Below are positions 1 to 4,709 of a stretch of DNA of 5,057 nucleotides, piece by piece; positions within the stretch are counted from its first letter, which is position 1; each line of letters begins with the position of its first letter. The notes under the pieces are model-generated. The model did not search any database. It was given only the letters and a program-made list of their open reading frames with translations, and was not told where the DNA came from. The DNA is from JAWLEP01 sp964553045 (GTDB taxonomy: Bacteria > Fermentibacterota > Fermentibacteria > Fermentibacterales > JCC-6), in NCBI GenBank assembly GCA_964553045.1, contig CAZKJG010000041.1, positions 1 through 5,057 on the forward strand, given 5' to 3'. The position numbers and the translations under genes were made by a program.

Positions 1-231
1 CGTGTTGGTCAGGTACATCACGCCGTTGTCCTGGCAGAACCGCCCGGTCACGATCGCCGCTCGCGACGGCGAGCAGATCGCGCACGCCGAGAACATGTTC
101 GTGAACCGGCAGCCCGCCGCCGCAAGGCGATCCACGTTCGGCGTGTGCACGGTCGGCTGCCCGTAGCAGCCGAACCACCGCCCGGCGTCATGCCAGGTGA
201 TCAGGACGATGTTGGGAAGATCGGCACGCAT
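1..231 (-). CDS. Sulfatase, formylglycine-dependent (S1 type), N-terminal 77 residues, cut by window edge
   Basis: This is the start of a type I sulfatase, an alkaline-phosphatase-fold enzyme that hydrolyses sulfate esters. It is seen from the minus-strand ATG at 231 and stays open to base 1, giving 77 residues. The family hallmark C-x-P-S-R is present as CSPSR at residues 53-57; in this family the Cys is converted to formylglycine, the catalytic residue. Other family features are the opening strand NIVLITWHD (7-15), HTPNVDRLAAAG (29-40) and a VTGR segment after the active site. The first metal-binding Asp of the usual D-D pair is His here (H14-D15), as I recall from heparan-sulfatase-like bacterial homologues. 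No signal peptide is visible: the protein begins MRADLPN directly before the first strand. The start is supported by GGAGG five bases upstream. A glycoside hydrolase gene lies upstream on the same strand. The substrate cannot be read from this fragment. Confidence 0.93.
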   Translation of the reverse strand, partial: MRADLPNIVLITWHDAGRWFGCYGQPTVHTPNVDRLAAAGCRFTNMFSACAICSPSRAAIVTGRFCQDNGVMYLTNT

Positions 232-236
232 GGTGG

Positions 237-241
237 CCTCC
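237..241 (-). promoter_or_regulatory. Ribosome binding site of the sulfatase gene
   Basis: On the minus strand GGAGG lies five bases before the ATG at 231. It is a consensus Shine-Dalgarno sequence at good spacing and fixes the sulfatase start even though the protein has no signal peptide. Confidence 0.75.
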
Positions 242-273
242 GGGGTTCTCGATCCCCGGACTCTCCCACGCCC

Positions 274-303
274 GCCCCGCCGGTGCAAGCCCCCCGCCGG
301 GGC
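274..303. other. GC-rich inverted repeat in the divergent intergenic gap
   Basis: GCCCCGCCGG (274-283) and CCGCCGGGGC (294-303) can pair as a 10-position stem with one C-C mismatch around a 10-base loop. It lies in the 179-base gap between the leftward sulfatase and the rightward 69-residue gene, so it would fall in the sulfatase leader if transcription starts further right. No convincing -35/-10 promoter pair was found in this gap. In DNA this rich in G and C such a hairpin may be chance. Confidence 0.3.
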
Positions 304-401
304 GATGCCGTCCGCCCACCCCGGCGCGGCGCGACGTGCTCGACCGTTCTCGATGGAATGCCCCGCGGCGGTCCCCCGGCTTCCATGAAGGCCCTGGCGG
401 C

Positions 402-407
402 GGAAGG
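402..407 (+). promoter_or_regulatory. Ribosome binding site deciding the start of the 69-residue gene
   Basis: GGAAGG ends three bases before the ATG at 411. The reading frame is open further upstream, with an earlier ATG at 336. The upstream 25 residues are low-complexity Pro/Gly/Arg, whereas the sequence from 411 looks like a folded helical protein, so 411 is preferred. Confidence 0.55.
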
Positions 408-410
408 CAG

Positions 411-620
411 ATGGCAGCCGCGAAAGACAGCGTCGAGAAGCTCGTCGAGGACTACCGGGTGCAGTGCCTGTGGTTCCTGCGCCTGGACCATATGCCCGAG
501 ACGACCGTAGAGATCCTCCGTGTGCTTTCGCTCGTCCAGCGCCACGGGGACCGCCCCGCGTATCCACGAGCCGAGGAGCTCAAGTCGTGGCTGTCACGGC
601 ATTCCAGGCAGCCGTCCTGA
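411..620 (+). CDS. Small conserved-looking helical protein of unknown function (69 residues)
   Basis: I do not recognise a named family. The protein is short, cytosolic (no signal peptide or membrane segment) and predicted to be helical. It shows a charged N-terminal helix SVEKLVEDYRVQ (7-18), an aromatic patch CLWFLRLDHMPE (19-30), a second helix VEILRVLSLVQRHGD (33-47), and a third helix AEELKSWLSRHS (54-65). The pattern of a W-F-L core followed by an 'L-x-x-I/V-Q-R-H-G-D' turn resembles small hypothetical proteins in environmental bacteria, recalled only loosely. The start at 411 is chosen for GGAAGG upstream and because sensible protein sequence begins there. It is the only plus-strand gene, diverging from the sulfatase and convergent with the hydrolase 36 bases downstream. 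Minus-strand readings of this region look like low-complexity shadows. It could be a small partner or regulatory protein; nothing in the sequence decides this. Confidence 0.72.
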   Translation: MAAAKDSVEKLVEDYRVQCLWFLRLDHMPETTVEILRVLSLVQRHGDRPAYPRAEELKSWLSRHSRQPS

Positions 621-635
621 GGCCCCGGGTCCACC

Positions 636-665
636 GGCGCCCCCGCGGGGAGCGGCTCAGGCGCC
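636..665. terminator. Possible bidirectional hairpin between convergent genes
   Basis: GGCGCC at 636-641 and again at 660-665 are self-complementary and can close a stem. Inside it CCGC (643-646) pairs with GCGG (652-655) around a GGGGA loop. The structure lies just after the stop of the plus-strand small gene (620) and covers the stop codon of the minus-strand hydrolase (657-659). This position suits a shared terminator, but there is no T-tract on either side, so Rho-independent termination is not demonstrated. Confidence 0.3.
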
Positions 666-2669
666 CCACGCTTCCACCACGATGCTCTCCATACACTCCA
701 GCTCGCCCACCGTCACCTTCGCGTAGCCGTCCTCCACGTCGTACGACACCGCCACGCCGGACGGGGCCTGGCGGATCGTCGGCCTCGCGGCGCCCACGCG
801 GATTCGCACCGGGATGTCCCGCAGGACCGGCATGTACTCGATCAGCGGGTACCAGTGGCCCAGCAGCCTCTCGCGCCCGCTGTGGTTGACCAGGTGCACG
901 ATCAGGTCCGCGCCCCTGCGGACCGCCACCATCTCCACCTGGGCCTTCGTCTCGACGCGCACAAGCGGCCGGGGCAGCAGCCGGTCCAGCAGCGAGAGGA
1001 GCAGCCCCCGCATGTGCGGGTTCTGGTGCCGCCAGTATTCGCCGAACAGCGGCATGGCGACGTAGATCACCTCCCCGGCGCCCACGGCCCGGCGCGTCGC
1101 GGCGGCGTGGCCCTCGTACCGGTCGGCCGGGGCCTTGCCGTGACCGAACTTCGCTCCGCCCTTGCCCGCCTTCAGCGGGGCGATCAGGGGCACGAGCTGC
1201 TCGGCGGCGCCGACGGGCTTCACCCGCGAGGGCTGCCCGCTGGCCGAGGCCGGCTCGGGCAACTCGCCGAAGTACGAGTACGCCAGCTCAGAGAAACCCT
1301 CGTGCGAGACGCCCGCCAGCTCCAGCAGTCGCCGGTTGAGCCCGGCCTCGGCGCTGGCCTGGGTGACCAGCAGCCGGCCGCCCTTTTCCACGTAGCCGGC
1401 GAGCGTATCCACGAGCCCGTCGTCGAGGTACTCCGGCTCCGGCAGGATCACCACGGAATACTCGCCGCATCGCCGTGCCAGCGTCGCCTCGCTCAACGCG
1501 GTGTAGTGGCGCGCATGGTGCATGAACATCCGCGAGACGCCCTCGAAGGGCGCCATCCGCTCCTTCCGCGCCGCCGCGTCCGGGAAATACTGGAGCCGGT
1601 CGCCCATCAGGTGCGCGTGCGAGTGCAGCACGGCCACCTCCGGCACGTGCCGGGTCCCCTCGACCACCGCCCGCCGCGGCCCGACGAAGTCCACGAACAC
1701 GTCCCGCAGCATCCGGTAGCCCCGCTCCTCCAGCCGCCCGTCGGGAAGCTGGCGGTCGATGATGTAGAAGCTCCCGCCGTTGGCGATCGTCGACGCCGCC
1801 GTGTAGCGGATCGTCTCCGGCGTGCTGCTGTTCCAGTCCCCCAACCCGTGCAGGAACCGCCCGCACATGTAGTCGAACGGGTACCCCGTCCCCGCGAAGT
1901 AATGCGACAGCGACGACGCCACCGTCGCCGTCGGGATCAGGTCCGCCGACAGCCGCGCGATGTGCGCCGGCGGGTCGATCGGCTTCCGCACGCCCCATTC
2001 CCAGTTGAACGCGATCGTCACCTCCGGATTGGCCGCCTGAACCTCCCGGGCCGTCCGCGCGAAAAACTCGTCGTACCGCGACCGGTACCACGCGACGTAC
2101 TCCAGCCAGTGCGGGTCGTCGCTGCCGCGGGGGATCGCCCCGCCGAACAGCCGCTTGCAGGTCTCGCAGAAGCACGGCTGGAAGCCGGTCATGGTGTCGT
2201 AGAACACCTCGTCCACGTCGTACCCGGTGACCACCTCGATGCTCTGGGGGATGAACAGCTCCTCCAGGTACGGGCTGTTGACGCACACCGGCAGGTAGTT
2301 GCCGCTGTCGAACCCCGCGTCCGTCGCGCTGTCCGTCGCCTTCAGGGCCCACCGCGGATGCCGCTCCACCGCCGCGGTGTCCCGGAACACCGAGAAGTAC
2401 GCCCCGATCCCCAGCCCGTGCTCCCTGCACCCCCGAACCGCCTCGGCCAGCATGTCGCACGCCAGCCGGGGGTGGCGGCAGCCCACGTCGGTGTAGTAGT
2501 ACGAGTGCCCGTAGTGGCACTTCGCGAAGAACACCACCAGGTCCACCCCGTGTTCCCGCAGCCGCCGCGCATACGCGCCCCCGTCAAACCCCACCCCAAC
2601 GTCCACGTCCGCCGGCATGTGAAAGTCCGGATGCGACTTGCAAAGATACGATGTCCGCCGTGTGGTCAT
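657..2669 (-). CDS. GHL6/GH151-like glycoside hydrolase (alpha-L-fucosidase-like), 670 residues
   Basis: This is a probable cytosolic glycoside hydrolase; no signal peptide is visible. The N-terminal TIM-barrel region (about 5-330) matches hypothetical glycoside hydrolase 6 (GHL6), a Pfam family I recall also in GH151 alpha-L-fucosidases. Support includes DLVVFFAKCHYGHSYYYTDVG (43-63), HPRLACDMLAEAVRGCREHG (66-85) and AYFSVFRDTAAVERHPRW (90-107). The strand end EVFYDTM (154-160) holds D158, a nucleophile candidate by position, followed by CFCETC (166-171), a C-x-C-x-x-C motif that could bind metal. E224 in FNWEWG is an acid/base candidate. Residues about 343-565 look like a beta-galactosidase trimerisation/GATase-like domain, with YVEKGGRLLVT at 426-436. 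The end (about 570-670) is a beta-rich domain opening with VHLVNHSG (591-598). The start follows GGAGGT. The sulfatase lies downstream on the same strand, separated by the oppositely oriented small gene. Fucosidase activity is inference; beta-galactosidase-like or other specificity is possible. Confidence 0.88.
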   Translation of the reverse strand: MTTRRTSYLCKSHPDFHMPADVDVGVGFDGGAYARRLREHGVDLVVFFAKCHYGHSYYYTDVGCRHPRLACDMLAEAVRGCREHGLGIGAYFSVFRDTAAVERHPRWALKATDSATDAGFDSGNYLPVCVNSPYLEELFIPQSIEVVTGYDVDEVFYDTMTGFQPCFCETCKRLFGGAIPRGSDDPHWLEYVAWYRSRYDEFFARTAREVQAANPEVTIAFNWEWGVRKPIDPPAHIARLSADLIPTATVASSLSHYFAGTGYPFDYMCGRFLHGLGDWNSSTPETIRYTAASTIANGGSFYIIDRQLPDGRLEERGYRMLRDVFVDFVGPRRAVVEGTRHVPEVAVLHSHAHLMGDRLQYFPDAAARKERMAPFEGVSRMFMHHARHYTALSEATLARRCGEYSVVILPEPEYLDDGLVDTLAGYVEKGGRLLVTQASAEAGLNRRLLELAGVSHEGFSELAYSYFGELPEPASASGQPSRVKPVGAAEQLVPLIAPLKAGKGGAKFGHGKAPADRYEGHAAATRRAVGAGEVIYVAMPLFGEYWRHQNPHMRGLLLSLLDRLLPRPLVRVETKAQVEMVAVRRGADLIVHLVNHSGRERLLGHWYPLIEYMPVLRDIPVRIRVGAARPTIRQAPSGVAVSYDVEDGYAKVTVGELECMESIVVEAWGA

Positions 2670-2672
2670 GGG

Positions 2673-2678
2673 ACCTCC
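2673..2678 (-). promoter_or_regulatory. Ribosome binding site of the GHL6-like hydrolase
   Basis: On the minus strand GGAGGT lies three bases before the ATG at 2669. The motif is strong but the spacing is shorter than usual. No other start candidate nearby has a better site, and the family-like sequence begins within about 10 residues of this ATG. Confidence 0.65.
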
Positions 2679-2735
2679 GGGGGTTGGGTCTTCCGACCTG
2701 AAACGTCACGCCACAGCCCACGGCACCTGGAATAT

Positions 2736-2763
2736 CCTCCCCCCCGGCCGACCGGGCGGGGGG
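2736..2763. other. Strong GC hairpin between the small secreted-protein gene and the hydrolase
   Basis: The left arm CCTCCCCCCCGG (2736-2747) pairs with the right arm CCGGGCGGGGGG (2752-2763) around the four-base loop CCGA. Of 12 positions only 2742/2757 (C-C) and 2738/2761 (T-G) are not Watson-Crick. It sits 114 bases downstream of the palindromic element on the minus strand and 67 bases before the hydrolase start. It could separate the hydrolase transcript from upstream transcription. There is no T-run after it, so calling it a terminator would be a guess. Confidence 0.5.
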
Positions 2764-2782
2764 CAGGCACATGCCAGTGCGA

Positions 2783-3217
2783 TCAGCAGCCACGACCGCC
2801 CATGCTCCCGCCCTGCGCTGCGTGGGACTCTTCGACCACTCCAGCACCCGCCCGGCCTGGCAATCCGTTGAAGAAGTGCTTCGTCACCGAGAGCGAGGGG
2901 ATCTTCGGTCCGGCAGGGAAGGGAAACGGAGGCGAATCTCCATGATTCGCTGAGTTTGCCTGACGCCGCCGGAACGAAGAAGACCCGCTCGCAGGCCGAA
3001 TCGACTTCTTCAAAGGGCTGCTAGCCCCCGAACACCCCGCGGCCGCCAGGTCCGCATCCGTCACCCCCACCCGCGCCCGAACATCCCGCACCGCCCGCCA
3101 CGCGGCCGCGTCCATCGTCCCATCCGCGGCCAACGCCATGGCTGGCACCAACCCCAGCAACCCCGCCACCGCCACCACCATCATCCCGTTCCGTCCCATG
3201 ATCCCACGCCCTTTCAT
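2783..3217 (-). CDS. Short secreted protein, C-terminal half replaced by a palindromic element (probably disrupted)
   Basis: The frame from ATG 3217 gives 144 residues. Residues 1-30 are a clear signal peptide: Lys/Arg in the first 9, hydrophobic VVAVAGLLGLV (14-24), then AMALA ending in an A-x-A site after A30. Mature residues 31-65 are Ala-rich and helical (DAAAWRAVRDVRARVGVTDADLAAAG at about 36-61), like small exported Planctomycetota proteins I recall only in outline. From about residue 66 the character changes to Ser/Pro/Arg-rich sequence without secondary-structure sense. This stretch, to about residue 121, is encoded by the 166-bp palindrome, and the last 23 codons lie beyond it. The natural C-terminus is therefore probably lost. 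The start is chosen for GGGAG six bases upstream; the frame is open further upstream but runs through intergenic repeats. No function can be assigned. It could be expressed as a chimera or be a pseudogene. Confidence 0.5.
   Translation of the reverse strand: MKGRGIMGRNGMMVVAVAGLLGLVPAMALAADGTMDAAAWRAVRDVRARVGVTDADLAAAGCSGASSPLKKSIRPASGSSSFRRRQANSANHGDSPPFPFPAGPKIPSLSVTKHFFNGLPGRAGAGVVEESHAAQGGSMGGRGC
2858..3023. mobile_element. MITE-like 166-bp palindromic element with terminal inverted repeats
   Basis: The left end TGGCAATCCGTTGAAGAAGT (2858-2877) and the reverse complement of the right end (3023-3004), TAGCAGCCCTTTGAAGAAGT, match at 16 of 20 positions. The complementarity continues inward. 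TCTTCGGTCCGGC (2902-2914) matches the opposite arm at 12 of 13 positions, AAAC is shared, and the centre GCGAATC (2932-2938) / GATTCGC (2944-2950) pairs perfectly around a five-base loop. By my hand alignment about 70-75% of the roughly 80 positions per arm pair. The midpoint of the ends coincides with the central loop, as expected for one hairpin-forming unit. GCC on both flanks (2855-2857, 3024-3026) could be a 3-bp target duplication. The ends resemble TTGAA-type insertion-sequence termini seen in several transposase families, but there is no transposase here, so it would have to be mobilised in trans. It lies inside the secreted-protein reading frame. Confidence 0.7.
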
Positions 3218-3223
3218 CAAAGT

Positions 3224-3245
3224 CTCCCGAAGCTCACCGAGCTTC
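3224..3245 (-). promoter_or_regulatory. Leader hairpin abutting the Shine-Dalgarno of the small secreted-protein gene
   Basis: On the minus strand GAAGCTC-GGT-GAGCTTC (3245-3229) is a perfect 7-bp stem with a three-base loop. The Shine-Dalgarno GGGAG (3228-3224) begins at the very next base, and the ATG at 3217 follows after six bases. A stem directly next to the ribosome site could protect the 5' end, tune translation, or be a protein- or RNA-binding site. Only the structure is seen; the role is inference. Confidence 0.5.
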
Positions 3246-3304
3246 ACTCGATCCAGACCCATTTCCCGTCCCATCACTTCTTCGTTCCCGATCCGCCAAC
3301 ACCT

Positions 3305-3410
3305 ATTAGGGTGTGTGTCCCCCAGTTGTCTGTGTCCCCCAGTTGTCCGGGCGGGATCACACCCGCTGAAAACCGACGCCTTCCACGGCGCACGGGACAC
3401 ACAACCAATT
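3305..3410. repeat. Imperfect inverted-repeat pair bracketing the 3314-3347 tandem
   Basis: Bases 3305-3321 and the reverse complement of 3394-3410 match at 14 of 17 positions, with ten consecutive identical bases (TGTGTGTCCC). They bracket a 72-base interior that includes most of the 17-bp tandem and a GCGGG/CCCGC stem (3351-3355, 3362-3366). The unit lies wholly in the 205-base gap between the LRR gene and the small secreted-protein gene. It could be a degraded extragenic palindromic (REP-type) element or mobile-element scar. Nothing coding is seen in this gap. Confidence 0.4.
3314..3347. repeat. Perfect tandem duplication of a 17-bp unit
   Basis: TGTGTCCCCCAGTTGTC occurs at 3314-3330 and immediately again at 3331-3347 without a mismatch. 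The perfect identity suggests recent slippage or a repeated binding or recombination motif. It lies downstream of the LRR gene and upstream of the small secreted-protein gene on the minus strand. Confidence 0.85.
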
Positions 3411-3422
3411 TCCTTGATTCCA

Positions 3423-4709
3423 TCACAGATCCGCCCAGTCCACAATCAATGCCCCGTTCCCCGGCAACCGCGGCGTCTTCCCCCCTCCCCCCCGCATTCC
3501 CCTCAGAGCCACCTCCTGCAACGCAGGGAATTTTCCGAGCACCCTCAGTGCCCTTGCCGTAAGGCCAGTTCCACGAAGTTCGATACGCACAAGTTTGGGC
3601 AGCCCCATCAGGGCCGGCAACCCCTCACCTGTTACGCTTGTTCGATTAAGCCGCAACACTCGCAGCGCTTTAAGCTGGCCAACCCACCGCAAGTCACGAT
3701 CGCCGATGTGGGTCCCAGACAAGTTGAGTTGCTCGAGTTTCTCGAGTCGGCTCAGCTTGGCCACAGCTTCAGAGCCCAACTGAGCATTGGCTAGAGTGAG
3801 ATCCCGTAGATTCCCTAGCGACGCCAACGCAGCTGCCCCCCTGCCCGTGATTCTGGAGCTGGTCAGGAGGAGGCGCTGCAACGTCGGGTGACGAGCGAGA
3901 CCAGCACATCCCCGATCCGTGATCCTCTCTCCGGGAAGCATTACAGCCGTCAGCTGGTCATGACCCGTAAGGAACCCCACAAGCTCGTCGTCGGCAGCAT
4001 ATGGGGACACTCCCTCCAATGGCACATCAAGCTTCCTCAGAGCCTTTAGGCCCCCGAGGCTACGAAGCCCCTGTGTGCTCAGACTCGCCCCACCAATCCG
4101 CAAGTACTGGAGCCTTCCCGCCCTTGCCAGGGATGTCAAGCCCGCCCCGGTCAGGCCTGTGCAGTAGCTCAGCGATAGCTCCCGCAACGCGCCCATCTTC
4201 CCAAGGACGCTCACCTCTGTATCGCTCCATCCACACATCGAAACAGATAACGCCTGGACGCGGCTCATCCCAGCAATCGCGTTGGCATCCGAGCCATCCA
4301 GCCCACGTCCACTGAGGACCAGCCTACGCGCTGCTGGATACCGGTTGAGTTCCGCTGCACTGCGAGGCGTCAGACGTACGTCCGAATCACTGATCACAAT
4401 CGATGTCGCCCTTCTAGCACGACCGAGGAGGGCCATATCATCCACAAAGGCAGACCAGTCTGCTACAACCACGCGATCCACACGGCTTGGTCCCTTGCGC
4501 CACTGCTCTCGTAGTGCAGGCGCAAGCCACTCAGGAACGGGCAGTCCGGATATGTCTTCGGAGGAGCTTGGGGCGTCCGTAGCACATGATGCCTCTTCGC
4601 CTCCCAACGAGGCCGCCGGTGGCACCAGCCCACCGTGTATAGCCACGCACACCAATACACATACGTACTGTGTCGACCCATATGGCCGTCCCAACTGGGC
4701 TGGCATCAT
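3423..4709 (-). CDS. Exported leucine-rich-repeat protein, 428 residues
   Basis: This is a probable exported LRR protein. Residues 1 to about 34 look like a signal peptide: R8, hydrophobic YVCVLVCVAIHGGLV (15-29), then PPAAS. A Ser/Asp/Glu-rich linker follows (about 37-53), then an N-terminal cap (about 55-125). LRRs start at residues 127, 151, 175, 200, 224, 253, 277, 301, 325, 349, 373 and 397. The last full ones are exactly 24 residues with the pattern L-x-x-L-x-L-x-x-x-x-I/V-x-x-x-G/A-L-x-x-L, the bacterial ribonuclease-inhibitor-like type common in Planctomycetota. The repeat at 224 is longer (29 residues, PYAADDELVGFLTG insertion). A Gly-rich tail (405-412) follows. LRRs usually bind proteins or glycans; no catalytic domain is seen. 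The start has GGAG five bases upstream and overlaps the upstream stop codon (ATGA), implying coupled translation. Base composition is less GC-rich than the hydrolase gene. Confidence 0.9.
   Translation of the reverse strand: MMPAQLGRPYGSTQYVCVLVCVAIHGGLVPPAASLGGEEASCATDAPSSSEDISGLPVPEWLAPALREQWRKGPSRVDRVVVADWSAFVDDMALLGRARRATSIVISDSDVRLTPRSAAELNRYPAARRLVLSGRGLDGSDANAIAGMSRVQALSVSMCGWSDTEVSVLGKMGALRELSLSYCTGLTGAGLTSLARAGRLQYLRIGGASLSTQGLRSLGGLKALRKLDVPLEGVSPYAADDELVGFLTGHDQLTAVMLPGERITDRGCAGLARHPTLQRLLLTSSRITGRGAAALASLGNLRDLTLANAQLGSEAVAKLSRLEKLEQLNLSGTHIGDRDLRWVGQLKALRVLRLNRTSVTGEGLPALMGLPKLVRIELRGTGLTARALRVLGKFPALQEVALRGMRGGGGKTPRLPGNGALIVDWADL

Noticed and set aside
464..889. Plus-strand 141-residue open frame over the small gene and hydrolase end
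   Set aside because: Pro/Arg/Ser-rich shadow; the 411-620 frame has the better start and protein-like sequence.
1288..2520. 410-residue second minus-strand frame inside the hydrolase gene
   Set aside because: Low-complexity Gly/Ala/Arg sequence, typical of a frame-shifted shadow of a GC-rich gene.
2584..2847. Minus-strand 87-residue frame between the palindrome and the hydrolase as a separate gene
   Set aside because: Overlaps the hydrolase start by about 85 bases, has no good ribosome site and reads like intergenic sequence; kept only as a possible post-excision continuation.
855..2945. Very long (696-residue) plus-strand open frame opposite the hydrolase
   Set aside because: It is Arg/Pro/His/Val-rich with no domain-like sequence and mirrors the high-GC codon pattern of the hydrolase. 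The minus-strand frame has family-like motifs and a ribosome site.
2858..3023. Structured non-coding RNA or riboswitch instead of a mobile element
   Set aside because: The near-uniform two-arm palindrome with matching ends fits an inverted-repeat element better than a branched RNA fold; a transcribed hairpin is not excluded.
3314..3347. Start of a CRISPR array
   Set aside because: The two 17-bp units are directly adjacent with no spacer, and there are only two.
3138..3794. Plus-strand 218-residue open frame across the repeats and LRR end
   Set aside because: Crosses intergenic repeats and lies antisense to real LRR codons, with no protein-like features.
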